Under the pieces are notes generated by a model. The model saw only the letters and a program-made list of their open reading frames with translations. It ran no database searches and was not told the origin of the DNA. From Algoriphagus aestuariicola (GTDB lineage: Bacteria > Bacteroidota > Bacteroidia > Cytophagales > Cyclobacteriaceae): a stretch of 64,000 bases of DNA. Both the position numbers and the translations under genes were made by a program. Positions 28,399-36,827 of this stretch are shown in pieces (position 1 is the stretch's first letter; every line of letters begins with the position of its first letter). The stretch lies in NCBI RefSeq assembly GCF_017254835.1, contig NZ_JAFKCW010000001.1:1601063-1665062 (forward strand), in the 5' to 3' direction.

Positions 28399-30315
28399 TT
28401 GAAAAAGATTTGCCTTTTTGCCCTGCTATTGCCCTTGTTGTTTGCCTGTGGCTTGTCCAAGCCGGATTCGGCCGTAGAGTTCCCCAAATTGATTTCCGAA
28501 GGCATGGTCGTCCAGCGCGACCAGCCAATCAAAATCTGGGGACGGGGAGTTCCTGACAAAAAAATCCGTGCGAGCCTAGCCGGGGCAATCGGCAGTACTC
28601 AGGTTTTGGCTGATAGCACTTGGGTGGTTCAGCTGCCACCTCTGCCAGCGGGCGGTCCCTATGAGCTAGTGGTCAATGCGCAGTCTGTGAAAGATGTCTA
28701 TATCGGAGATGTATGGCTGGCGGGTGGCCAATCCAATATGGAGTGGCCACTTAAGTCTGGAGTAATACGGGCTGAGGAAGAGTTTGCGAAGGCCGATTTT
28801 CCAAAGATTCGATTTTTCAAAGTTGCCAAAGACTATAGTGTCGAGGAGAAAACCGATGTGTCGGAGGGAGAGTGGAAAGCCGCAAATGCCGATAATCTGC
28901 CCGATTTCTCGGCTGTAGCCTGGTTTTTTGCAAAACAAAATCACCTGGAAAAGGGAGTGCCAGTGGGTATCATAGAGTCCAATTGGGGAGGGACACCTGC
29001 CGAAGGCTGGACTGAAACTAAGGTACTGGCGGAGATTGCCGAACGTTCTTATACCGAAGAGTCTGCCGAGATTCTGGAAAACATGGAAAAGTGGAAGGAG
29101 GTTTTGGCCAAAAACCAAAAAAACCAAGCGGTCCGGGATAGTTTGATTGGCGCTCCAGATTCGGCACTGGCGAAAAAAGCCTCCTCGCTTGATTTTGACG
29201 ACGCAGACTGGGCGGCGATCAATCTGCCTGCAGCCAATCCGCTAGAGCACATTGCTTGGGTCAGAAAGCGATTTAACCTTTCCTCGACTGACGAGGCTAC
29301 TTTGACGATTCCTGACGTGCAGCAAATGGCCTTTTTATACGTAAACGGCACCCAAATTCACCACAAGGATTGGGGCGCGGCGATGCCAGAAGTCAAGATC
29401 CCCTCTGGAATTCTGAACGAGGGCCAAAATATACTCACCATCCGCGCGGTTAATGGCTGGAACAACAGGCCTCAAATCGGCACCGAGGGCCAGATGTACC
29501 TGACCCAAAATGAAAAAAAAATCAACTTGGAAGGCACCTGGAATTATTCAAACAGCAGATTGGAGCCAAGGCCCCCGGTGGTGGAATACCACAATTGGCG
29601 TCCAGGTTTTATGTTCAATGCGATGATTGCCCCTTTGACCAACTATGCGATACGGGGTGTGATTTGGTATCAGGGCGAAAGCAACACCGGACGGCACGAA
29701 GAATACAGAGAGCTTTTCGGTGCGATGATCTCCAACTGGAGAAGACGCTGGGGTGCAGAGGAGATGCCTTTTCTATTCGTTCAATTGGCCAATTTCATGG
29801 AGCGAAAGGAGCTACAACCGGAAAGTAGCTGGGCCTATCTCCGGGACGCGCAAAGCCAGACTCTCGAGTTACCGGCTACCGGGATGGCAACGATTATCGA
29901 CATTGGCGAGGAAACCGATATCCATCCTAGAAACAAAAGAGACGTAGGCGAGCGGCTTTGGCTGCAGGCTAGGAAGGTTGCCTTTGGGGAAAAAATTCTT
30001 GCGTCGGGACCCGTATTTCAGACCATAAGCCTGGACGAAAATGGACTCCTCGTTACATTTTCTGAGGTAGGTGAGGGCTTGAAGCTGACGTCGGGGGATG
30101 AGGTTTTGGGTTTTATTGCGGAGAATGCTTCAGGGAAATTTGAGCCGCTCAAGGGGACTTTGACAGGCAAAGACCAAGTGCTCTTGGAGTTGCCTCAGGG
30201 TTTTGAGCCGGTGGGAATACGCTATGCTTGGGCCGACAATCCCGAAGTAAACCTGGTCAATCATCTGAATCTTCCAGCGGTGCCTTTCAAGGCAAGTCTC
30301 AAAACCGAGGAATAA
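28399..30315 (+). CDS. SGNH sialate O-acetylesterase-like carbohydrate esterase
   Basis: This protein of about 638 aa belongs to the family annotated as sialate 9-O-acetylesterase; several PUL members remove acetyl groups from hemicellulose. The open frame reaches back to 28165 inside GH9, but the TTG at 28399 yields a perfect lipoprotein signal (MKKICLFALLLPLLFACG) and is preferred. Catalytic Ser112 is in 'GGQSNMEWPL', block III is 'WYQGESNTGRH', and the Asp507/His509 pair is in 'ETDIHPRNKRDVGERL'. A jelly-roll insertion lies between the two halves of the esterase domain. Next to a GH9 enzyme the likely substrate is an acetylated plant glycan rather than sialic acid. Confidence 0.88.
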   Translation: MKKICLFALLLPLLFACGLSKPDSAVEFPKLISEGMVVQRDQPIKIWGRGVPDKKIRASLAGAIGSTQVLADSTWVVQLPPLPAGGPYELVVNAQSVKDVYIGDVWLAGGQSNMEWPLKSGVIRAEEEFAKADFPKIRFFKVAKDYSVEEKTDVSEGEWKAANADNLPDFSAVAWFFAKQNHLEKGVPVGIIESNWGGTPAEGWTETKVLAEIAERSYTEESAEILENMEKWKEVLAKNQKNQAVRDSLIGAPDSALAKKASSLDFDDADWAAINLPAANPLEHIAWVRKRFNLSSTDEATLTIPDVQQMAFLYVNGTQIHHKDWGAAMPEVKIPSGILNEGQNILTIRAVNGWNNRPQIGTEGQMYLTQNEKKINLEGTWNYSNSRLEPRPPVVEYHNWRPGFMFNAMIAPLTNYAIRGVIWYQGESNTGRHEEYRELFGAMISNWRRRWGAEEMPFLFVQLANFMERKELQPESSWAYLRDAQSQTLELPATGMATIIDIGEETDIHPRNKRDVGERLWLQARKVAFGEKILASGPVFQTISLDENGLLVTFSEVGEGLKLTSGDEVLGFIAENASGKFEPLKGTLTGKDQVLLELPQGFEPVGIRYAWADNPEVNLVNHLNLPAVPFKASLKTEE

Positions 30316-30332
30316 TAGGAAAAGGCAGGAGC

Positions 30333-31400
30333 TTAGAGTACTCCCTCCGCCAGTTCTTTTGCGTTTGTCATTCCCTCTACCTGTTCTTGAAATTCAGGTC
30401 TTGCGGGCACTTTCGCGACATTTTCCAAAAAATCTATAGTGCTGAAAAGTACGGTCTGCCAGTCGTTGGAAGTGATGGAGGAGGCTATGACATGGTCGCC
30501 GGTATTGGGAAATGCCTGCTTGTGCTTGAGCTTCTCTGGAGTGCTGACCTGCTCGTACATTTCCAACATTTTAGGAACAGAAACGACGAAATCCTGCTCC
30601 TTTTCATTTTTGAAATAGTATCCCAAATACAGCGGTTGCTGAATTTTGGAGAAGGTTTTCGCATTCATGTTGCCATAGACCAGTGTGGCCAAGCTTACAT
30701 GGGCGTTGATATGATAGTCTTCTGACCAATAGGCTTTCTTTTCTCCCGTTCGTTCTTCGTGAAGCATATTATTCTTCATATAAAACTTTCCCATTAGGAT
30801 TTTCATCCAAGGATTGAATAGCGCACTCAGTTTTTCTCCGTTGTCTCTCACTGCTGGGGAGTATACGACCACAGCCTTTATATCAGGTTGTTGGCTAGCA
30901 AGCAGCAGTGTCAAGGCCCCGCCCATTGAGGTTCCGACCACAATCACCGAATCCCCAAGGCTCTTGCCTATTTGGTAAGCTTCACCAACCGCGTCCACGA
31001 GCTTTTGGGCCGAGAGGTACTCCATCCCGTTCTCCCGCTTGATGCCGTGCTCAGGCAGTCGCGTCACAAAAAGATTGGCGCCAAAGTGTTCCGCCAAAAA
31101 ACGATGTACGGGATCACCTTCCATGGGGCTGGCCCCGAAACCGTGGATGTAAACGATAGAGTAAGGAGTCTTTGCTTTGTTGCTGCTGTCCGCCCATTGG
31201 ATATAGGCTTCGTTTCCCGGCTTGAGACCGATCACCGTGTCTTCGCGATTTTGCACATAGCTGCTTAATTCACTGAGTCTAGTCGGAACTTCGGGGAAAT
31301 TGATCGTCAGTTCCTCTTTTTCGACTTTCGGGCCCAGCATGTAGACGATCACCAAGATGATGGCTGAAGCAAACAGTCCCAGAAATATTTTACGGAGCAT
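30333..31400 (-). CDS. Alpha/beta hydrolase with N-terminal membrane anchor
   Basis: This 355-aa protein has one N-terminal hydrophobic helix (residues 5-23) acting as anchor or uncleaved signal. The alpha/beta hydrolase core shows the oxyanion region 'YIHGFGASPMEG' and the nucleophile elbow GTSMGG (serine near residue 159). A late 'FPNTGDHVIAS' supplies the catalytic histidine. The core resembles carboxylesterases and monoacylglycerol lipases, but the substrate is unknown. It converges on the PUL esterase (17 bp apart at their 3' ends) and is probably not part of the PUL. A TAACTTTG box lies at 31501-31508 (complement), 100 bp upstream. Confidence 0.82.
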   Translation of the reverse strand: MLRKIFLGLFASAIILVIVYMLGPKVEKEELTINFPEVPTRLSELSSYVQNREDTVIGLKPGNEAYIQWADSSNKAKTPYSIVYIHGFGASPMEGDPVHRFLAEHFGANLFVTRLPEHGIKRENGMEYLSAQKLVDAVGEAYQIGKSLGDSVIVVGTSMGGALTLLLASQQPDIKAVVVYSPAVRDNGEKLSALFNPWMKILMGKFYMKNNMLHEERTGEKKAYWSEDYHINAHVSLATLVYGNMNAKTFSKIQQPLYLGYYFKNEKEQDFVVSVPKMLEMYEQVSTPEKLKHKQAFPNTGDHVIASSITSNDWQTVLFSTIDFLENVAKVPARPEFQEQVEGMTNAKELAEGVL

Positions 31401-31652
31401 AAAAATCAGTTGGTTTTTTCAGTTGGTTGAGATACAGGTCGAATCCCATTTTCAAAGCAAATAATCGTCTAAGCGCAAAGGCCAGATGTTTATAAAGTGT
31501 CAAAGTTAAGCTTGTTCCGAATTAGATCGATATATTTTCAAAAGTTCGTAAAATGGAACTTAAGTTTGTCTCCAATGGAAATGTTCACCTTGAATCTTGG
31601 TAGCGACTGAGGCTCTCCTCACGTTGAGTGTAAAGGTTTCTATATCTGTACT

Positions 31653-32222
31653 ATGAAAAATCTTCTGTTTTACTTTCTGCTTTTAATATCAGCGTCGCCA
31701 CTCTTCGCGCAAGAGGAATCACTGCCCAGCCAATCGGTGTATTTGGAATTGGGTGGAGCCGGACTTCCCTATAGTTTCAATTATGATTTTCGCTTTGATA
31801 AGGAACGGATGGATTCTTGGGGGATGCGAGTGGGTGCAGGGGGATACTCGATCGACGGAAGCTCTTTTTTTTCACTCCCGGTTATGGTCAACAAGCTTTA
31901 CGGCAAGGGACCACACTATTTTGAGATGGGTCTGGGAGTGACCTTTTTCGCGTTTGACGAGGATAACTACAGCTACTGCAATAGCGGGTACTACGATTCG
32001 AGTGGCAATTATATATGCACTAGCTATTCGGACGGGGACAGCTACTATGAATTTATCCTTCCAGTGGACGGATCCCCCAGTCTGATGGGAACCATGAATT
32101 TTGGCTATCGAAGGGTGCCCGTGGACGGTGGATTTACCTGGCGTTTGAATCTGACACCCATCTTCAACAACAATGGCTTTTGGCCTCTGTATGCCGGAGT
32201 TGGGTTTGGCTATGCTTTTTAG
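31653..32222 (+). CDS. Small outer membrane beta-barrel-like protein, unknown function
   Basis: This 189-aa protein has a cleaved signal peptide (about residues 1-19, ending 'ASPLFAQ'). The mature part alternates polar and aromatic residues in strand-like segments ('VYLELGGAGLPYSFNYDF', 'MGTMNFGYRRVPVDGGFTW') and ends in a C-terminal phenylalanine ('YAGVGFGYAF'), as outer membrane barrels do. A tyrosine- and serine-rich loop occupies the middle. I cannot name a family. It is monocistronic and closed by a strong terminator. Confidence 0.7.
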   Translation: MKNLLFYFLLLISASPLFAQEESLPSQSVYLELGGAGLPYSFNYDFRFDKERMDSWGMRVGAGGYSIDGSSFFSLPVMVNKLYGKGPHYFEMGLGVTFFAFDEDNYSYCNSGYYDSSGNYICTSYSDGDSYYEFILPVDGSPSLMGTMNFGYRRVPVDGGFTWRLNLTPIFNNNGFWPLYAGVGFGYAF

Positions 32223-32260
32223 CTTTGACTTATGTCAAAAACATTGTGTCCAGACGGACA

Positions 32261-32291
32261 AAACCTGTACGCAGCCGTACAGGTTTTTTTT
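32261..32291 (+). terminator. Intrinsic terminator
   Basis: A perfect 10-bp stem (32261-32270 with 32277-32286, loop GCAGCC) runs into a T-tract, 39 bp after the stop of the small barrel gene. Confidence 0.92.
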
Positions 32292-32602
32292 CGCAATCGA
32301 TTTAAATTCAGCTGGATGCAGTTTTTTTGAAATTAATTTTTCTTAATACAACACAATACCCTGTAACCTGCAGAATTGGCAATTTCTCCCAAATCTGTCC
32401 GCTCCTGTTACAGAATAACGCCGGAATCCCAAATTCGCACGCGTGTCAGTTACCAAATCTTCATCATTTCCAAACAAAATTTGGCTGGAAGGCTTAATGA
32501 AACTTAAAATCAGGATAAAAGTGCAAGGAGTGTTTTGGCATGCTTCAATGGCTTGGTATGGGCTTCGCATGATGACTAGCACAACACTAAACCAACACAT
32601 TT
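32292..32602. other. Intergenic region before the 197-aa periplasmic protein gene
   Basis: About 310 bp without a credible gene. A short open stretch on each strand lacks coding character. TTTG occurs near 32533 but no full TAnnTTTG follows at the right distance. A small CCAAA/TTTGG stem lies near 32468-32483. I see nothing else here. Confidence 0.4.
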
Positions 32603-33196
32603 ATGAAAACCTTATTCACTTTAGCACTTGCAGGCGCACTTTCTTTTAGCAGCTTGGCCGTATCCGCAGCAGATGACGATTTGATGGCTCTGTCAGACGT
32701 AAAAGCAAAATTCAAAAAAGTAAACGTACTCCTTAAAGAAGGAGTTGGGGAAGCGAAGATCGCGCTTTTTGACAAATCCGGAAGAAAACTCCACCAAAGG
32801 AAAGTCAAAGTGGGAGACAGTGACTTGATCGTTCCTTACAACCTGTCCGACCTGCCGGTGGGAGAGTACAAGGTCAGGATCTCTACTGAAAACGAAGAGG
32901 TCGCCTACACTGTAGCTACCTTTGACAAGCCGATCCCAAAAGATCAACTTCCTCTAATGGCCTACGGAAAAATCATCGATGGCGAGACCGTAAACCTGAC
33001 CGTGATCGGACTGGAAGAGCCGGGAGTGGGGGTTGAGATCCGCTACGCCGAAACCAACAAGCTGATCCACCAAGATCAAATCGAGCAGCCTGAAGGGTTC
33101 CGAAAAAACTACAAGTTGAACGGTGTATCTCCTGAGGATGTGTACTTTAACGTAACCGACGCAAAAGGCCGTACGAAAACCATCCATTTTGAGTAA
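32603..33196 (+). CDS. Secreted Ig-like protein of unknown function
   Basis: This 197-aa protein has a classical signal peptide (about residues 1-23, ending 'AVSAADDD'). The mature part looks like two small beta-sandwich domains: 'GVGEAKIALFDKSGRKLHQ' then 'DLPVGEYKVRIST' in the first, and 'VNLTVIGLEEPGVGVEIRYA' then 'VYFNVTDAKGRTKTIHF' in the second. The G-K-Y-x-x-x-I pattern is like T9SS C-terminal or DUF3244-type folds, but there is no clear sorting signal. Role unknown; possibly a periplasmic or secreted binding protein. It is followed by a bidirectional terminator. Confidence 0.72.
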   Translation: MKTLFTLALAGALSFSSLAVSAADDDLMALSDVKAKFKKVNVLLKEGVGEAKIALFDKSGRKLHQRKVKVGDSDLIVPYNLSDLPVGEYKVRISTENEEVAYTVATFDKPIPKDQLPLMAYGKIIDGETVNLTVIGLEEPGVGVEIRYAETNKLIHQDQIEQPEGFRKNYKLNGVSPEDVYFNVTDAKGRTKTIHFE

Positions 33197-33215
33197 GGCA
33201 ACCAGCCGATTGTAC

Positions 33216-33254
33216 AAAAGCTTCGAACCGCCAGGTTCGGAGCTTTTATTTTTT
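33216..33254. terminator. Bidirectional terminator between convergent genes
   Basis: A 14-bp stem with one G-T wobble (33216-33229 with 33234-33247, loop GCCA) is followed by a T-run on the plus strand, with A-rich DNA on the other side. The stop codon of the minus-strand ADP-ribosylglycohydrolase gene (33246-33248) lies inside its arm. Confidence 0.9.
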
Positions 33255-34490
33255 GAGGATGTGCGCAGTGAGCTCAGCTGCCAGTTTTTCCAAATCTGTG
33301 TCGAGAGCTTCCCGATTGACCTTGAGTACCTTTTCCCGATCCGCAATCGGCAGTTTTTCGAATCCATACCAAGCCCCCAAAATCCCTCCGACCAGAGCTG
33401 CTGTCGTATCGTTGTCGCGGCCATAGTTGACCAAAAAAGTCAGGGAATGGCTGAAATCAAAATCAGAGTAAATCATCGCCGTCATCGCTTGGAGGTAGAT
33501 CTCTCCTGCGTGGAAAGGCATATCCTGGAGTTTCATGTCGAGCTCAGTATATGCTTTGAGCAGCGCTGGACTGGATAAAGACATCCTGCTGCCGAGACTG
33601 TCCAGCTTGTGGGACTCTTGGCAAATCCAGAGCGCATCCCGAAGGATCCGGTGTGAGCTTCTACCCACTAACCGGCTTTGGAAATATCCTTCGGGGTCCA
33701 GTCGCGCGACTGCCAAAAGACTTTTTTCGTCTGTTTCTGGTGTCATCGCAGCAGCTGTCATAGCTACAGCCAAAGCGCTCAGATCACGGGCATACCCCAA
33801 ATCGAAAATCGAAAGTTTGTAGGCTTCCCTGTAAGCCTTTTCCGGATCTCCTGGAAAATATACGCCAAGGGCTGGGGCGTAGAGCAAGCCCGCGCAGACC
33901 ATCTCTCCCCCGTAAAACTTCGATAAGGAGTCTGAATAAGCCGTGAGCTTATCATCCAGATAGGGCTTGCTGACTTTAGCCCATTCGGATAGCCAATTTA
34001 CTTGCAGCATTGCGGCCTCATAGGGTTCCGGATCTGAGCTCTTGATGGATTGGAGGTTTTTTAATCCCCTTTCATAGGTTTCGAGAATATGGCTTGCAAA
34101 GTCTTTTGGATCGAGAGTCTCCGGCTCTTGGGTCAGTAAATATTTTACGGCTAGGACTTTCCATCGCGTATCGTCTGTCGTCCCACCTGCAGGGAGGTTG
34201 GGTTTCCAAATGCCTTCTGGTGATACTTCCCTTACCATTGAGTCCAGTCCCTTTACAAAACCATATTCCAAACTTATGTTCTCCCGACTCCACATCTCTG
34301 TGGGTGCGCCCATCGCATCGCCTATGGCTGATCCGACCAGCATTCCTAGGATTTTATCGTAAAGCTGGGCTTCGCTGAGTCCGGAGGCTGTTTTGACTTC
34401 CGGGGAAAAGGAGGTCTGTTGGACCTCCTTTGATTTATTTTCACAGGAAAAAAGGAAGGCAAAAGCCAAAATGAAGATATAAAACCGCAT
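33246..34490 (-). CDS. ADP-ribosylglycohydrolase-family lipoprotein
   Basis: This 414-aa protein has a lipoprotein signal ('FIFILAFAFLFSCENKS', cysteine near residue 16), so it should act in the periplasm or at the outer membrane. The catalytic fold is marked by 'GMLVGSAIGDAMGAPTE', the metal-binding 'GGTTDDTRW', and the C-terminal 'NYGRDNDTTAALVGGILGA' with the second metal-ligand cluster. The family removes ADP-ribose from proteins or cleaves related ribosyl compounds; some members act on other substrates. An extracytoplasmic location is unusual for ADP-ribose chemistry and points to a nucleoside- or ribosyl-type substrate. The kinase gene begins 2 bp upstream in the same direction, so the two are one operon. 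Confidence 0.88.
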   Translation of the reverse strand: MRFYIFILAFAFLFSCENKSKEVQQTSFSPEVKTASGLSEAQLYDKILGMLVGSAIGDAMGAPTEMWSRENISLEYGFVKGLDSMVREVSPEGIWKPNLPAGGTTDDTRWKVLAVKYLLTQEPETLDPKDFASHILETYERGLKNLQSIKSSDPEPYEAAMLQVNWLSEWAKVSKPYLDDKLTAYSDSLSKFYGGEMVCAGLLYAPALGVYFPGDPEKAYREAYKLSIFDLGYARDLSALAVAMTAAAMTPETDEKSLLAVARLDPEGYFQSRLVGRSSHRILRDALWICQESHKLDSLGSRMSLSSPALLKAYTELDMKLQDMPFHAGEIYLQAMTAMIYSDFDFSHSLTFLVNYGRDNDTTAALVGGILGAWYGFEKLPIADREKVLKVNREALDTDLEKLAAELTAHILKK

Positions 34491-34492
34491 GA

Positions 34493-35455
34493 TCAGTTTA
34501 GGATTAGATATTTGCCTTTTCTTAAGAGTTTCGCTTTTTGGGAAAGCGTCAAAGTGAGGGGGAGCTGAGCAATTCCGATCAATCTTCTCAAAATCTCCAT
34601 TCCTTGGAATTGCCCGACTAGCTGGAGATCCAATGGATTTGAATAGGCCGAAAGTATGGAACCTCTCAACAGCTCGGGCTGCTGGGCCAGATCCAGGTGT
34701 GCCAGAAAAATCCCAAGGTCAAACTCCGGCTCACCAAGAAAGCCAAATTCAGGATCGATGATCTTGATACCAGAAGAAACGTCTAACCAACTCCCCGGAT
34801 AGAAATCACCATGAATGAGGACTTTGCCCGGACTGAGGTAGCGATCTCCGAGCAGTTTCAATTTTTCTTTGAGCTGAACATCGCGCTTGTAAGTGAGGCT
34901 GAGTGCTTGAAGTCCAGATTGAATAGTGTCCAGATCAAAACCATTTTCCTCCAAAAAGGGAAACTGGAACAAATGTTCATGGTTGAGAAGGCGCATTTTC
35001 ATGTTTACGGGAAACTCATCCACTTTCAATCCATGCATTCGGCTCAAAAAGTCGACTAGTTGAATGATTTCATCCTCAGTCAAAGTTTTTTCGCCGGAGT
35101 AGATTTTTGAAAAATCAAGTCCTTTTCCCAAATCCTCCATGATCAAAATATGGGATTCCGCATCAAAAAACACCACTTTAGGAACCCTATCCTTGATCCA
35201 CGCATCTCTTGCTATCTCTTGTAAAAACCGGTATTCCACCTCGATTCTGTCGACGGGAGCAGGAATCTGGGGGTATTTTCGCACGTAAGGCTTGGATTGC
35301 TTGATTATCAGGTTTCTATGTGAAGTCTGGATCCTGAGAACGAGATTCATATTGCTTTCGCCTGCGGGCTCGGATTTGATTGGATGTTCACCAGGTAGCC
35401 AGTAGGGAAGGTTTTGTAGGTCAGCTAGGGAACTGTCTTCAGTTAGATCGGTCAT
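34493..35455 (-). CDS. Phosphotransferase resembling 5-methylthioribose kinase (APH fold)
   Basis: This 320-aa protein has the aminoglycoside-phosphotransferase-like kinase fold. The N-lobe has 'MNLVLRIQTSHRNLIIKQ' with the ATP lysine. The catalytic loop reads 'LIHGDFYPGSWL': the usual Asn of HGDxxxxN is Ser, as in methylthioribose kinases (HGDLHTGS). It is followed by 'IKIIDPEFGFLGEPEFDLG', close to the DPEFAFYGP of that group. It would phosphorylate a ribosyl sugar or related small molecule. It is the first gene of a two-gene operon with the ADP-ribosylglycohydrolase-like lipoprotein. A generic sugar or choline kinase cannot be ruled out. Confidence 0.78.
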   Translation of the reverse strand: MTDLTEDSSLADLQNLPYWLPGEHPIKSEPAGESNMNLVLRIQTSHRNLIIKQSKPYVRKYPQIPAPVDRIEVEYRFLQEIARDAWIKDRVPKVVFFDAESHILIMEDLGKGLDFSKIYSGEKTLTEDEIIQLVDFLSRMHGLKVDEFPVNMKMRLLNHEHLFQFPFLEENGFDLDTIQSGLQALSLTYKRDVQLKEKLKLLGDRYLSPGKVLIHGDFYPGSWLDVSSGIKIIDPEFGFLGEPEFDLGIFLAHLDLAQQPELLRGSILSAYSNPLDLQLVGQFQGMEILRRLIGIAQLPLTLTLSQKAKLLRKGKYLILN

Positions 35456-35565
35456 GGGTATGATTTTGATTCAAGATAGAAGCAGTATCTTGAAGAATTA
35501 AAAAAGAGCTTGATTTTTAGGGCTGGCGTAATTCGAAAGATCAATCGGGAGCGGCCCAAATTCGC

Positions 35566-35573
35566 TATTTTTG
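35566..35573 (+). promoter_or_regulatory. Exact -7 promoter box for the acyl-CoA dehydrogenase
   Basis: TATTTTTG matches TAnnTTTG exactly, 24 bp before the ATG at 35598. No clear TTTG is visible at -33. Confidence 0.4.
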
Positions 35574-35597
35574 GATAAGACAAATCTAAACCCAAAT

Positions 35598-36755
35598 ATG
35601 TTCGGACTGCACAGATCACTTTTTACCGAAGAACACGAACTCTATAGACAGAGTGTACGCGAGTTTGTTTCCAAGGAGATTACTCCCCACAATGCCGATT
35701 GGGAAAAGCAAAAAATGGTCTCACGAGAGGTTTGGAAAAAACTCGGGGACCAAGGCTTTTTGGGAATCCAGGCTCCCGAGTCTCTGGGTGGGATGAACAT
35801 TTCTGACTTCCGGTACAATGCGATTTTCATTGAGGAGCTCGGACTAAGTGGATGCTCTGCTCCGGCTGTTGGTTTTCCGCTCCACTCGGATATCGTGATG
35901 CCTTACATTCTCCATTACGGAAAAGAGGAGGTACAAAGGAAGTACATCCCCAAGATGATTTCCGGGGACCTCATAGGTGCGATTGCCATGACCGAGCCGG
36001 GTGCCGGATCTGATCTTCAGGCAATCAGAACCAGTGCCGAGGATCATGGCGACTACTATTTGGTCAACGGTACCAAGACTTTCATTACCAATGGTTTTTT
36101 GTGCGATGTGGTGGTGGTTGCCGTGAAGACTGACCCGGACAAAGGAGCCAAGGGCATCAGCCTTTTGGTTCTGGATCGGGATATGCCGGGATTTAAGCGG
36201 GGTGTTCCCTTCGAAAAGGTGGGCCTGCACGCCCAGGATACCTGCGAGCTGTTTTTTGAGGATGTCAAAGTGCCCAAAGAAAATCTGCTTGGAAAAGCGG
36301 GTGAAGGCTTCAAGTATCTGATGACTGAGCTTGCGCAAGAGCGCTTGGTCGTAGCCTTGGCAGCAATAGCCTTGGGAGAATACATGCTTCAGGCCACGAT
36401 ATCCTATGTGAAAGAGCGCAAGGCTTTTGGAAGGAGTATATCCGAGTTCCAAAATACCAGGTTTAAGCTGGCGGAAATGAACGCAGCTTTGGAGCAGGGT
36501 AGGATCTATTGCGACTATCTCGTGTCGCTGCACAATGAGGGCAAACTTGACTCCGCCATGGCATCGGCAGCCAAATACAACATGACCGAACTCCAATGCA
36601 AAGTGGCAGATGAGTGCGTACAGCTGCATGGCGGCTATGGCTACATGTGGGACTATGGAATCGCTCGGGCTTGGGCCGATGCCCGGGTACAGCGCATTTA
36701 TGCCGGAACGAACGAGATCATGAAGGAATTGATCGCCCGTAAAATCCTCCAATGA
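35598..36755 (+). CDS. Acyl-CoA dehydrogenase
   Basis: This protein of about 385 aa introduces the 2,3-double bond in acyl-CoA thioesters, using FAD and passing electrons to an electron-transfer flavoprotein. Seen are 'IGAIAMTEPGAGSDLQAIRT' and 'YLVNGTKTFITNG' (ACADs signatures 1), 'ERLVVALAAIALGEYMLQ', 'ERKAFGRSISEFQNTRFKLA' in the C-terminal domain, and 'QLHGGYGYMWDY' with 'YAGTNEIMKELIARKIL' at the end, the latter carrying the usual catalytic-glutamate region. A TTG at 35571 extends the frame, but the ATG at 35598 gives the family-typical start (MFGLHRSLF). An acyl-CoA ligase gene follows, which fits fatty acid or branched-chain acyl degradation. Confidence 0.93.
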   Translation: MFGLHRSLFTEEHELYRQSVREFVSKEITPHNADWEKQKMVSREVWKKLGDQGFLGIQAPESLGGMNISDFRYNAIFIEELGLSGCSAPAVGFPLHSDIVMPYILHYGKEEVQRKYIPKMISGDLIGAIAMTEPGAGSDLQAIRTSAEDHGDYYLVNGTKTFITNGFLCDVVVVAVKTDPDKGAKGISLLVLDRDMPGFKRGVPFEKVGLHAQDTCELFFEDVKVPKENLLGKAGEGFKYLMTELAQERLVVALAAIALGEYMLQATISYVKERKAFGRSISEFQNTRFKLAEMNAALEQGRIYCDYLVSLHNEGKLDSAMASAAKYNMTELQCKVADECVQLHGGYGYMWDYGIARAWADARVQRIYAGTNEIMKELIARKILQ

Positions 36756-36827
36756 CAAATCGCTTGGCGAAGCATAATAATTTTAAGTAATTGAGCAAAG
36801 GTTTATAATACCCAAAATATCCGAAAT

